The position numbers and the translations under genes were made by a program. Under the pieces are notes generated by a model, which saw only the letters and a list, made by a program, of their open reading frames with translations, searched no databases and had not been told where the DNA came from. From Paroedura picta (lineage: Eukaryota; Chordata; Lepidosauria; Squamata; Gekkonidae), in the NCBI RefSeq assembly GCF_049243985.1, contig NC_135379.1, positions 13,185,501-13,249,500 of the forward strand: a stretch of DNA of 64,000 nt, given 5' to 3'. Shown here in pieces: positions 10,985 through 22,414 of the stretch (positions are counted from its first letter, which is position 1; every line of letters starts with the position of its first letter).

Positions 10985-12118
10985 CCCGAATCCTAAGCCC
11001 AAGTCGCCATCCAAGTCAGGGGTCTCTGCTGCGCCCCGGGCGGCCGGAACGGGGAGAGACGCGCCAGGGGGAGAAAGAAGCCGGCCAACCTGGTCAAGTC
11101 TTCGCCTCTCGTCCACGTCCGCTGCGCCGCCGTCCCGCCCTGCCTTCGAGCACTCTGCACATGCTCCGAGGCGCGGCGCCGTTCCCTCTTCCCGCCCACA
11201 CCCAAGGAGAGAAGCGAAACACAACCCGGAGCCGTCTGCGGGGCGGCCGGCCGGGAGCGCGGGATCGGGCGTGGGCGGCGAGGAAGGACGAGCCGCGGGC
11301 GCAGCCGTGGAGCCCCACCCGGGCCCCGAGCACACGTGGGCAAGCGCGTTCCATCGCCGAGAGGAAGCCCCCCCCCCGCCCCCCGAAAAGGAACTTTCTT
11401 CCGAATCGTGCCCATTGGCTCTACGGCAGAACAAACCACGGAGATTGGGGGGGGGGGGAGCAATACCAGTTCAGCGATGCCGTCGGCGGCTCCTGTCCCA
11501 TGGTGGCCGGGGCCGCCCGCGCTTGGGAGCCCGGCGCGAAGCCCCCTGGGCGGCCGAGCATGCCTGCCTGGCAACGGGCCCCCTTCCTCCTCCTCCTCCG
11601 CTCCGCTCCTCTCCGGCGCCGCGAGGACTTGCACTGAGCGGGGAAGCGCTGCCGGCCAGTTTGCAAAGGCGGCGGCTGCTCCTCCTCCTCCTCCTGCTCG
11701 CCCCCCCCCCCCAACAGGAACCGGAGCCCAGGGCTGGCTGCGACCCACCTAGCAACGCTGTTGTGCCCGTCCGCTCCCCGGCGTGCCGCGGCCGAGCTGA
11801 ACCGGAGACCGGGCGCGAAAGCCAAGCGCTTTGCAGGCTGGAAAGGAAAGAACGGGCGCGCTCGCTCCAGGTGGCGCCCTGGTGGGGCGGGGATTGCGCC
11901 GTGTCCCCACAACAGCCCTGCGAGGTAGGTTAGGCAGGGAGGGTGGGAGTGGCTCGGAGACACCCGGCGGGTTTCCGGGGCGGGGCGGTGCTCCGGCATC
12001 CTCGGCCCGGCTCTGGGTCCCGAGGTGAGGTCGCCCGCGGGGGCTTCTCACTTGCCGTGCAGCGCCGGGATTGCTTCTGCTGCTGCTCCAGGATGCGGAG
12101 ATCGGGCGGTGGCCCGAG
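10985..12118. promoter_or_regulatory. CpG island, probable promoter (strand unknown)
   Basis: The only long GC- and CpG-rich block in the window. It contains many cggcc/gcgcc words, a CCAAT-box in inverted form (cccattggctc, about 11409), two X-box-like half sites (cctggcaac near 11566 and cctagcaac near 11749) and strong plus-strand donor-like sites, cgaggtgagg near 12019 and cgaggtaggt near 11920 (the second sits in a SINE-like scrap). Long open frames on both strands are low-complexity P/R/G/A-rich and I do not accept them as proteins. Most likely a promoter and 5' UTR of a gene whose coding exons lie elsewhere. Confidence 0.6.
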
Positions 12119-12119
12119 G

Positions 12120-12245
12120 TCGGGGTAGTCAAACTGCGGCCCGCCAGATGTCCATGGACTACAATTCCCATGAGCCCCTGCTGGCAGGGGCTCATGGGAA
12201 TTGTAGTCCATGGACATCTGGAGGGCCGCAGTTTGACTATCCCGA
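12120..12245. mobile_element. palindromic hAT miniature element, copy 6
   Basis: Inverted ends tcggggtagtcaaactg / cagtttgactatcccga, with tips changed from CAGGGG. Arms are otherwise highly self-complementary. It borders the CpG island on the right, mirroring copy 5 on the left. Confidence 0.88.
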
Positions 12246-12249
12246 TCTA

Positions 12250-12930
12250 GGGGGTAGGGGCCTCTGTTACATGCCCGACCCGCTTTGCCAGCAGACACTT
12301 CACAGCTTTATCCCACCATGGATTACCGGGCAGCCTTGGCCGGAGGTGGCCACTGCCACATGGTCTCCCCAGTTTATTGGCCTAGCCACACCTGCACCCC
12401 TTTTATACTTCACAGTCCCCTTCTAAGGGAGCAGCTTGAAACACCCAGCAGATTTCCCTAGACCCTGGGCTCACAGCATGGGTGGGCTAGGGAAGGGCTC
12501 ACTTTCCCCTCCAGGGAGCACAGGGGCATCTGTCCAGCACTGCACCACTGGCTCTCTAGTCTGCCCCTGTGGGTTTTCCTTTGCACACCCACCCCACCCC
12601 ATCCATGGGGCCTTGCAGTGAGGCCTGGGAGCTTGGCAGCTGCTGTCCTTCATCATTTGTATTTCAGGTGCCTGGCATGAGACTTTATGGCACACATGGC
12701 CCAGCTGAACAAAGTGCCTTAGTTCTGGCCCTCGTTAAAAGTTTGTTGGGCTCCTCTGTCATAGAGTCCATTTCCTGCAAAGCAGCCCTTTTCTGCTGGG
12801 GAACTGGTCTCTGGGCAATTCCAGGAGATCTGCAGGCCGCAAGAAGTGAGGATCTACCAGAAGAGGGGCTTTGTGGCTGAATGATCTTGACCCAGAAAGG
12901 TGTCCTCCACACAGGAGATGGGAGCATAAG
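12250..12930. other. unassigned DNA, no gene recognised
   Basis: Moderately GC-rich DNA downstream of the CpG island. No exon with acceptable splice sites was recognised. Confidence 0.4.
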
Positions 12931-12937
12931 GGACAGG

Positions 12938-13183
12938 AGAGCTGGAGGGTTACTTATACCCCACTTTTCACTGCCCGAAGGAGTCCCAAAGTGCGTTGCA
13001 AACACCTTTTCCTTCCTCTCCCCACAACAGACACTGTGTGACGCAGGTGGAGCTGAGAGAGCTCTGCGAGAACTGCACTGAACTGCTCCAAGGGAACCCA
13101 GGCTGCATGTGGAGGAGTGGGGACTCAAACCTATTCTCCAGGTTAGAGGCCGCTGCTCTTAACCATTATACCATGCTACCTCT
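12938..13183 (-). repeat. tRNA-derived SINE with L2-like tail
   Basis: Minus-strand copy: tail 'cttataccccacttttcactgcccgaagg', 'ccccacaacagacactgtg', 'ggagtggggactcaaac' and head 'cttaaccattataccatgctacc'. Diverged. Confidence 0.75.
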
Positions 13184-13189
13184 GACAGT

Positions 13190-14640
13190 GTCAGTGCTGG
13201 TTCATTGTATATTCTAAATAAATGCACACATTTATGGAACTGACTCATGGTGCAGTTGTTTCAGTTTTGTTTCAGCTTTGGAAAACAGTCTGGGGGGGGA
13301 GCAAGAGGCCATTTTTGGGACCATTTTTGCGCCAAATTGGGACCCGGTGGTTGCCTAAAAATCTGTCCCCTGCAGTTGCAGGGCAGCTGCGGGGAAAGTG
13401 CATTTCCTGGACCAAAGTCATTTTTAAAAAAGAATATCTCCTTTGACCCTGAAGTTCACATGGAAGGGAAATGTTGCGGGGGGGGGGGCAAGCTGTGGTT
13501 AATGCCTCCTCCTGGCCCCTCACATGCCTGCCTTCTGCCTTCTCCCCCCCCCCCAATTTCCTGACCATGAGGGTCTCATTTCCTAGGACCAGCGTTGCCG
13601 CCCTCCAGCTGACATCTCTGCCTATGTTCTCAGTGCAAAGTAAATCTTCTGCTTGAGGTTTATGGGCTTCCTCTCACTAATTCCATTCAAGGAATAATTT
13701 GAGCATCGATGCCCAGGTGAGCAATCCGGTCACCTGGATAGCTTCAAGGCCTGGTCTCCACCTAGAAGAACAGCTGGATGTTCCCACAGACATCAGGCCA
13801 GGGGGGGCATGCTTTGAAAAACAGCAGCCCCCTCCCTCCCCGAAAAAGCCACACAGGTCAAGCAATGACCGCCTCCAGTCATTAGTGGCCACAACAAAGG
13901 AGTTGGTGAACTGGGGCAGGAAAGTTTAAACAACCACTTGCAGAATCCCCAGGGAGACCCAAATTGAAGTCCCTTAAGCCTGGGGGTGGGGAGAGAAGCC
14001 AACCAAAGCCCCTCTGCAGGGAAAATTGCACAAAGATTACGGGGCATCAAAGGGAAGGAGAGAGGATGTTGTTTTGAAATTTCACCCGGCCTGACAGCTC
14101 TGGAGAGAACCCAGGCCAGCACAGCAGAAGGGGGTTTCTGTTTGGGCCAGCAATTTGCTCTTGGTGCCTCCCTGGGAAAGAAGATGCGGGCGAGAGGGAA
14201 CAGGAGTCCTGTGCTCGAGCTTTGTTGCGTGGTGGCAAAGGACGTGGAACCAATACAAATGCAGAGCCTTCACTGGCCTGGCAAAAAGAGTAAAGCAAAA
14301 ATACGTCCCGTCACGGCGCAAAACAAAGTTTGCCAGACAAAACGATTGCAAATAGTCGCGGATGGTTGCAAACATTCACAGCAGTGTTCCGTTCCAAGCT
14401 AAGATCTAAAACCCAGGCTAGAACCAGTGCAATGGCACGCCTCTTAGCAGGATCCTTCTCATTCAATGATTCAATCTAAGGTTAAATGCTCCGGTGTGCC
14501 TGGAGTAGGGCACCCATGCAGCCTCAGCCTTTGGGAAACAGAGAACGTATTAAACCTGCCTTTTGTGAGATTAGAAGGAACAGTGATGTTCGTTCTGGCT
14601 AGCAAAAAAGCTCTTCGCAGAAGTGGGTTCTCTAACACTA
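13190..14640. other. unassigned DNA, no gene recognised
   Basis: No repeat family, RNA gene or supported exon seen. Short G- and C-runs only (about 13478-13488 and 13544-13554). Confidence 0.4.
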
Positions 14641-14645
14641 TAAGG

Positions 14646-14781
14646 CAGGGGTAGTCAACCTGTGGTCCTCCAGATATTCATGGACTACAATTCCCATGAG
14701 CCCCTGCCAGCGAATGCTGGCAGGGGCTCATGGGAATTGTAGCCCATGAACATCTGGAGGAGTACAGGTTGACTACCCCTG
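14646..14781. mobile_element. palindromic hAT miniature element, copy 7
   Basis: CAGGGG...CCCCTG ends, 'caacctgtggtcctcc' variant. Exact 8-bp duplication ctataagg at 14638-14645 and 14782-14789. Confidence 0.93.
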
Positions 14782-15282
14782 CTATAAGGTGTTCCATTTG
14801 AACACGGAGTTGCTCCCCCGCCCACTCTGCCCCTCTGGGCTTTGTCTCTTTAACAGTAGTTCACTCACAGCAGCTTAATAGGTGAAACATTCCCCCTGCC
14901 TAAGTCCCTGCCAGGAAACGCTTCAGCTGCTGGGTTTTCCTTAGACTTACATGGAAGGCACGAGATGCTGGGCCAATTAAAAACAACAAACAGCTGGAGA
15001 CCTTCTGCAGGAGGTAGGCAGGCAGATGTGCAAGGGGGGAGGATGGAGGGATGTGGGATGGGAGTGGGGTTGCCAGCAGGCCTGGAGGAAAATCTCCTGC
15101 CCTCTCAATAGAAGGTTAAGGTGTAGAAAGGCCGGTTGAAGCTTTTCATGGCATGGAGGGGAAATGACGTCAGCTGGTCAATAAAATCCACGCCATTAAG
15201 TCTCTCTTCAGAGGACAGGTTATTTCTTTTCTGGGCTCATTTGCCGTTCTAAATGGAAGCCCATTATTTGACCTGTGCTTAG

Positions 15283-15832
15283 GAAGAAGAGTTGGTATTT
15301 ATGTCCCACTTTTCACTGCCGGAAGAGTCTCTGAGCGACTTACAATCACCTTCCCTATAATTTTCCCACAACAGACACCCTGCGAGGGAGGTGGGGCTGA
15401 GAGACCCCTGGTATTGCTACTCAGTCAGAACGGCTTTGAAAATGAAGAGTTGGTTCTTATATGCTGCTTTTCTCTACCCAAAGGAGTCTCAGAGTGGCTT
15501 ACAGTCCCCTTCCCTTTCCTCTCTCCACAACAGACACCCTGTGAGGGAGGTGAGCCTGAGAGAGCCCTGATATTACTGCTCAGTCAGAACAGCTTTGAAG
15601 GCGACTGTAAGCTGCTTTGAGACTCCTTCTGGTAGAGAAAAGCAGCACATAAGAACCGACTCTTCTTCATTCCTTTTCCCACCTCGTGAGGTAGGTGAGG
15701 CTGAGAAAGCCCGGATATTACTGCTCTATCAGTGCTGTGGTGAGCTCAAGGTCAGCCAACTGGCTGCATGTGGGGGAGCGGGAAATCAAGCCCGGCTCGC
15801 CGCCATCCTTAACCGCTACACCATGCTGTAGT
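15283..15832. repeat. cluster of three tRNA/L2-tail SINE pieces
   Basis: Segment one (15283-15437, minus) is a SINE truncated at 'gtcagaacggctttg'. Segment two (about 15440-15665) starts as a second minus copy, reaches 'gtcagaacagctttgaagg' and continues directly into a plus-strand tail (cgactgtaagctgctttgagactcc...agaaccgactcttc). Segment three (15666-15832, minus) continues to the tRNA-like head 'ccttaaccgctacaccatgctg'. The joins point to nested or templated SINE rearrangement. Confidence 0.75.
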
Positions 15833-16088
15833 GGCCTTTGAAGAACATCAACAGCCTCTCTAGCAAAACCACCAGTCGTTCTGGCACTACAATTTTCACC
15901 AGGGTTCTCTGTGGCAGGAGAAACCAAGCTATTCCCCTCTCCCACTGGGGATTCTTGTTTTGTTATGAGTCATTTGGAGCCATTTGGTGGGCCCATTAAA
16001 AGCATGATGTGTTGGAAAAAATATTCCACCACAGAGCTTAAGGCAAGAAACTTCTGAGTTCCCAGGAGGTCTGGCATCCAGGCACCTG

Positions 16089-16223
16089 CAGGGTAGTCAA
16101 ACTGCGGCCCTCCAGATGTCTATGGACTACAATTCCCAGAAGCCCCTGCCAGCGAATGCTGGCAGGGGCTTCTGGGAATTGTAGTCCATGGACATCTGGA
16201 GGGCCGCAGTTTGACTACCCCTG
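16089..16223. mobile_element. palindromic hAT miniature element, copy 8
   Basis: Full palindromic copy of the 'caaactgcggccctcc' variant. The left tip is cagggtagtc, so it lacks one G. Flanking 8-mers do not match. Confidence 0.85.
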
Positions 16224-16229
16224 TGCTAG

Positions 16230-17315
16230 ACCCACCCATGTATTGCTGTAACCATTGTATCATGGGCATACAAGACCATAACGTGTGTCATTTCCTTCCG
16301 ACTGCAAGACTCCCGGGAGTTTGCAACCGAAACACAAAGCGTTTATTTGTCGTGCTGCGTAAACTAACCATTAGACTCCTAGCTTCACTCCTAATTAATG
16401 TTATTGCGCCTAATTTCTGGAAATGACCACAGGCACACGTCATCCTTACTAGCTGGAAATGAGAGAATGTCTCAACCATCTTTCGAGACCCCCACCACGA
16501 TTTCCCCTTGCAAAGTTAATAAGCGTGTTAATTTTTCATTGAAAACTTTTTACAGTTTCCCCCCTTGCCCTCAAGGCCTGGTTTGCATTTCAGAGCACAC
16601 ATTAAGACCATTTCCCCTCATCCTTCTCCTTTGACCCTATGCGGTGGCTATTACAGCTACAATGCATTACATGCTCCACCAGCACTGTTCAGAAACAAAA
16701 TTAGAGTTCTCCCTTCACAAGGGAAATCCCCCTAGATGGTTGGCCACCTGCTTAGAGAAATCTGCACCCCATTTTTCACATCTGAAGCCAAGCAGCTCCA
16801 AATATTTTGCAGAGGCAGCCTGGAGAGAGGAGACTTTTGTGCAAAGGAGATGGGTCTTCCTTGCTCATATTCAGCACATTTTTGACCCTGGTCATGCAAT
16901 GATTAAATTTCTTAACAGCTTTAACAGCTTCCTAACACTGGTTTGCATGCGAAGCCTAACAGCTTGTGGGTGTCTTGGGCCGCGGGGAAACCAATAAGGA
17001 ATTCTTTTAAGAAGGTGTTCCCTTATGCATCACACATGCTTATTCATTGCCCTTTACATGTTCTGCAAGGAATACTTAGGATGTAATCCACAGCTCATTC
17101 ACTTCAGGAAACTCCATTATGTCTGTTCAGTAACTCTGCAGTGGCCACAGGTCAAACTAAATAAGAAACCGGAATGGTGAAAGAGCCAGGGCTTTTTCAG
17201 TGGTGTCACCGTGTCATTGGGAATGCCCTCCTCTTGGAATCCACCTTGCACCTACCTTATTTCCAGACCAAATAATTTGTTTTTACCCTGGCTGAGAATC
17301 CCTGCTTTGTTTAGC
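16230..17315. other. unassigned DNA, no gene recognised
   Basis: AT-rich to neutral DNA without a recognised repeat or exon. Confidence 0.4.
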
Positions 17316-17323
17316 TAAGTTAA

Positions 17324-17517
17324 GGTGACCAGATTGTCCCACTTTTGGAGGGACATCTGGGGGCACCTGGCAAATTTTACTTAATTTAAAAATATATATC
17401 ACAATACTATTTTTGCGTACTATGAAACTTTTAGTTGCTCCATATAGACCAAATTTTTAATCAAGAACCCCCCTGGTCAATGGTGTCCCGCTTTACCAAT
17501 GTTAAGATCTGGTCACC
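17324..17517. mobile_element. 194-bp miniature element with TTAA target duplication
   Basis: Inverted ends ggtgaccagat / atctggtcacc of about 11-12 bp, flanked on both sides by TTAA (17320-17323 and 17518-17521). TTAA duplication is used by piggyBac and Kolobok transposases; the sequence alone does not decide between them. AT-rich interior without an ORF, so non-autonomous. Confidence 0.8.
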
Positions 17518-17524
17518 TTAAGCT

Positions 17525-18535
17525 AAAGTTATGGTTTGCTTCTAGCCTGACAAATGTTCCATGAACATTATTTTAGGCCATTCAAATGTTCGTTTTATGC
17601 AGCTTTTGTAACTGGGTCTCTTTTCAGTGTTGTCAGGCATGTTTGTTTACAGCTTTACCGGCTCAGACCATGCACAAGGGAAAGGAGGTTAACTGTCTTC
17701 TCCCTTTTCACAATCTCAAATGGCTGCTGGAAGCAACTGTTGGGCCTAGAGTGGCAACCAGACAGGTATCTTTGTCTCAAAGAGGCAAAGAGCAATTCCG
17801 TGGGGTTGCATCTGGTTGGGAAGATGGAACTGGGGTAAAGGGGCAAACACCCCTGTCCCCAAACTCCACCAGCCCTAGCATCAACTCCATCCCCCACAAA
17901 TCTCTAGGAAATTCCCAATCTGGAGTTGGCAACTGTATGTCATATAGGTTGCCATTGCAAAGTTCTTGGCAATCTGTAAAAATAGCTCAGGAAGAATGAC
18001 TTCCAAACACATTCCTAATTCCAGTTAGCCAATATATGTTGGGCTAACTTCCAGGTAGCAGACAAAATAAGGTCGACCCTGAGAGGAGAAACAGGGCTGC
18101 CTGCCTCTTTCTATGTTTTTGCCTGCCTGGATGAAGTGCCTGTTTCCTTTAGTTGAATCTTTAATCCCCAGAATTGTTATTGCACCCACACTGAAACATC
18201 ACTTGTCACAACCACCAGGCTTTTTGCAAGCACGCATACAAGGCCTCACTTCAAACAACAGCCTTTGCTTCTGCATTAAGACATATACGAAAAGTGAACG
18301 TCACCCTTCTCTTTAGTATGAAATTGCGTCCTGCTCTTGCCCTCCAAACTGAGAAGCTACAGAGGTGTCAAGTAGGTCTCTCTGGAGAGGCAGCTGTATC
18401 TGTTTTCCAAAGAAAATAACTTGCTTCCCAGCAGGCCTGAACATATGCAGCCCATTTCCCTCACAGGATGGGTCATCACACCTCAGTGAAAATCAGTTGA
18501 GAAGGGACTCCAAGCTTGTGCTATGGCCTCTGCAG
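17525..18535. other. mostly unassigned DNA
   Basis: No gene recognised. The stretch 17830-17960 (ctctaggaaattcccaatc...ttggcaact) resembles a minus-strand end of the 'ggttgccaac' repeat family seen better at 56.7 kb. Confidence 0.4.
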
Positions 18536-18543
18536 CTCTAAAT

Positions 18544-18677
18544 CAGGGGTAGTCAACCTGTGGTCCTCCAGATGTCCGTGGACTACAATTCCCATGAACC
18601 CTGCCAGCGAATGCTGGCAGGGGCTCATGGGAATTGTAGTCCATGGACATCTGGAGGACCACAGGTTGACTACACAC
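18544..18677. mobile_element. palindromic hAT miniature element, copy 9
   Basis: Left end caggggtagtcaacctg is intact; the right end is worn (gttgactacacac). Arms remain strongly self-complementary. No clear target duplication. Confidence 0.85.
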
Positions 18678-18679
18678 AG

Positions 18680-19180
18680 GATTGAATACTGCAAAACGGA
18701 TCCATGTGATCCAGCCTTTCTAGACCACACTAAATCAGGGGCAAACAGGCACCTTATCTGAATACCACACATGGCTAAATGTTTAGCCAGCAAGAGAAAG
18801 GGCTGGTCAACCTCTGTTCCCCTTTCAAAAACAGAGGGCTTGAACAATAGGTCAGCTGCAGTCAGTCAGGACTAGAATTTACTGGACGTTCTTCTCCCCC
18901 CCCCCCCCAACCACCCCCAAATCTACTGTTTGGTGAAGTTTCAGCATTGTGATACGCTTTTGTCTTTTCTTTTAAATGTACCCTTGGGGATATTCATCAA
19001 ACCATTTAAACTTTACAACCTCGTTTTGCTGATAAGGAAGCAGAGAATTTACTGCAAAGGACCCAAAATCCTCCTTTCAAATAAATCAACAATTAGCAGC
19101 TCACATACAATACAAATGCACAGAACTCCTGACCTGCCCATTTACTGTATCAGTCAGTAAATTCTGGTTGGGAAGGGAGG
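18680..19180. other. unassigned DNA, no gene recognised
   Basis: Contains a C-run (about 18897-18908) and AT-rich DNA. Nothing supports a gene. Confidence 0.4.
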
Positions 19181-19183
19181 TGG

Positions 19184-19352
19184 AAAATGCTGTCAAATTG
19201 CAGCCAACTTATGGAAGACCCATAGGGTTGGTTCCCCCCCCCCCCAAAAAAAAAGTGGTTAGCCATTTCCTACCTCTGCAGCGTGACCCAGCACTTCCTT
19301 GGTGGATTCCCACCCCAGTGCTCAGATGAAATCAAGCTAGCCCAGGCAGGCC
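19184..19352 (-). repeat. 5S-rRNA-derived SINE
   Basis: 'gctgtcaaattgcagccaacttatgg...gtggttagccatttcctacctctgcag' followed by 'acttccttggtggattcccaccccagtgct' and 'caagctagcccaggcagg'. The last two are the reverse complement of the 5S rRNA internal promoter region (agtacttggatgggagacc...). This is the arrangement of lizard 5S-derived SINEs. Moderately diverged; a C-run and A-run interrupt it. Confidence 0.7.
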
Positions 19353-19354
19353 TA

Positions 19355-21260
19355 AAACATAAGAAAGCTCTTTTTGGAAAAAGTCCATGAAAGTTTACCT
19401 GGGAAAAATACCTGTTCTCTATTTACCTGACTTCTATCTCTTGTTGCATACTCATGTGTACAGTGAGTGCAAGGGAGGGGGGAAAACAGGACTGCAGTGG
19501 GCAGTTCTGCCCCTCCCTTGAATATGTTCAGCTGGGCATAAAGTCTAAATCCATGTGACCTTTGCATGCCCTATCTGGGCACCTGTCTCTTAGAAATCTC
19601 CTGATCATGCGGACAAAGCTCATGAAGTGCTCATTGCTGTGACTGAAGGGACTCCCTCGTACACTAACTGCATTGAGAGTGGGAGGGGGAGAGCTGCTTT
19701 CCCTTGCTTTGAGGAATGGATGGATGAGAAATTCATGCAGGGAATGCCTTTGTTCCCCTGGCCACGCCTCTTTGCTGGAATTCAACTACCTGGTTGAGTG
19801 ACCTGACAGCCGCCTTTCAAACGAGTCCATAGGCTGCCGTAGGAGAAGTGCAGGAATTCCCAGCCCATATGATAAAGCATTTAGGGGTCCAGGAAACGGC
19901 AACTCTTGGACTTTTCCAAGAGTAAGACCCAGGTAAGACCCTGTCTGAACAATATGCTTTATTCATTAGCTGTGGGGTCCTAAAGCAGAGTTATACCCTC
20001 CTGAAACAACAGCAATCGATGGGTCCTGAGGAGCACGACTCTGATCGCATTGCAAGTTTCCCAGTCTTTCTACGCTGACTCTTTAAACAGTCTAAGGTTT
20101 TAGAAAGGCCTGTCCAATTTAGCAGTTTAGGATTGGATCACAGCTGCAGCTCCTTCATTGGATCATCTGTCACTCAGAATTGACCACTGAGTATGGGCTG
20201 ACTCAGGAGAAGGCAGTTTTGTGTTTTCCTGCCCGGGAAAACCCAGGTGGAGACCATCATGCAGTGATTTCTTAGCAGTGGGCTTCCTAGCTGCTCAAAT
20301 GGCCCAGAAAATGCATTTGAGAAACAGCAGTTTTTTCATGATATGCCTCTATACAGATCTCTCTCCTAGCTCATGGCATTATCATACCTTGTGAGAGTAA
20401 AGAAATTGCCTTTCCTCTTGTACAGTCATACTCCGCTTTAGACTCTTCCATGCCATCCTGCTTAGAAATGCATCCTGCTTAAAATATGCACACGCATGCA
20501 CACATCAGGGACATGGAATAACAAAGAGAAGCATGTCAGCGATGGCTTCTGAAGATTAAACAGCCATGCGCTCCTGTCTTCTTCCGAGAAGGTTTGTTTC
20601 CTGCAGTCAGCTGCAGCACGACTGTACGCTTACAATCCCTCTTTCCAAGGGACCATCATTCCTTCCAAAATTACCATGAGAAGTGGAGCCAACCGGCATG
20701 CTTCGGGGAGTGAATGTATCTCTGCGTCCAAGTGAAAGAGGTCCAACCAGCAATTTGCTCTGAGATCTAAGCGCACAGATCTGGCATGGCTTGGAAGCAG
20801 GAAAACAATTGTGTCCTTTGGAAAGAATATCTTTATGCCGTTTGTGATCACTGTAGCAGCGCTGGGCTGTTTTTGTGGAGTTCCCGTCGAGAGCAGGCGC
20901 ATGGGCAGATGAATAATACAAGACCGACATTCAGCAAGGAGGGGGCACCCTAACCGGCAGCTGGCAACGGCCTACTTTTGCAAGCCTACAGGGAACTGGG
21001 GAAGCCAGACTGCACCAGGATGCGTCCCGGCATAAGAATACTCAGCCTCGTTTGCGGTTAGCCCAGCTGCAGCAACTCATCTGGGTAAAAAGCCAGCCCC
21101 TAGGCAGGGGAAAAGGGGCTGTTCAATTTGACTTAGTTTAATAAGGAAAGCAAAGACGCTGACCCCCTTAAAAGCCCCGCTGGAAGTCTAGCTTCATGAT
21201 GGAGAATAGATCTCCTGGACAAGGGCCACTTTCCTTCCCCAAATGCCTCCAGCCTTGGGA
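19355..21260. other. unassigned DNA, no gene recognised
   Basis: Nearly 2 kb without a repeat family, exon or RNA gene that I can name. A good candidate stretch for unique sequence. Confidence 0.4.
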
Positions 21261-21263
21261 GTC

Positions 21264-21319
21264 TTCCTGCAACTGAAGTGGCTCTTCCGTTGGAGGAAGA
21301 GACACTTCAGTTGCAGGAA
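21264..21319. repeat. near-perfect hairpin, 25-bp arms, 6-nt loop
   Basis: Left arm 21264-21288 (ttcctgcaactgaagtgg...) and right arm 21295-21319 are complementary with one mismatch. The loop is gttgga. No similarity to the hAT palindromes in the window. Confidence 0.85.
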
Positions 21320-21340
21320 ACCTTCAAACGTTGCCTAGAA

Positions 21341-21476
21341 CATGGGTAATCAACCTGTGGTCCTCCAGATGTCCATGGACTACAACTCCCATGAGCCCCT
21401 GCCATTATTTGCTGGCAGGGGCTCGTGGGAATTGTAGACCATGGACATCTGGAGGACCACAGGTTGACTACCCCTG
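21341..21476. mobile_element. palindromic hAT miniature element, copy 10
   Basis: Left tip catgggtaatcaacctg is slightly changed; right tip ctacccctg is intact. Exact 8-bp duplication gcctagaa at 21333-21340 and 21477-21484. Confidence 0.92.
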
Positions 21477-21484
21477 GCCTAGAA

Positions 21485-22185
21485 CATTGGCAGGCTACAG
21501 GCCTTCCCACTACTCCAGACCTATCATTGGTCACTTGGGGAGGGGGCAAGTCAATCTGCCCAAATAAGGGTAGATTTAAAAATAAATAAATAAAAAGTAC
21601 ACCCTTTTGTCTGACAAGCAAGTAGCAATGGAATCCTCCCTACCATGTAATGGATTTCCAAATATACTGTTCAGAAAATTCACTAGTTTGTTTCCTCCCT
21701 CTCCAAATCCAGTTGTTTCTGACCTCGGCTCAGGTGGTGGACATAACATCTCAAGCCCTTTCAACTTTCAGCCAAAAGAGCTCTTAGAAACTCCCCAGCA
21801 TTTCCACGTGAAAAACACACAATCACCGCGGACTTAATCTTGGAGGTTAATACAGAAAGGCACTCAGGTATGCACAGTTGGCAAAAGAAAAAGACGTAGC
21901 AATTAAACTTCTTTTGAAACAGGATTGTGGCAAAGAAGGGACAGGAACTCTGGAAGAACAGCCAGTTGCAGCAGAAAAGAGAGGGTAAAGAATGTTAAAC
22001 TCCTTGGGACTCTAAGAACTGCACGTTAAAAATGTTTAACCATAATTCAAGAAACTGTGCACATATTTTGGTTCCAAGTACTGTATCAGCAGAACTGGTA
22101 AAATAGGGGAAGCTACAGTATATATTCCAAAAGAAGATTCCCTCTCAGTCTCGATGCATGGAACTCCTAGCCTGAAGATGAATTT
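21485..22185. other. unassigned DNA, no gene recognised
   Basis: No gene or recognised repeat apart from a short AAAT run (about 21577-21594). Confidence 0.4.
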
Positions 22186-22190
22186 GATGC

Positions 22191-22299
<109 letters not shown>

Positions 22300-22414
22300 C
22301 TCCCTGCCTCCCTGCCTTCAAAAGAATCCATGTTTTCTGCATAGCATTTTGTGGATCTTTTGAGCCAAGGGATTGAGGATACACGATTTCATGCTCGTTA
22401 AACCTAAGCTTAGC

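Noticed and set aside
10968-11933. Long open frames on both strands of the CpG island
   Set aside because: GC-rich DNA lacks stop codons by composition. The translations are low-complexity P/R/G/A-rich, overlap on several frames and show no domain.
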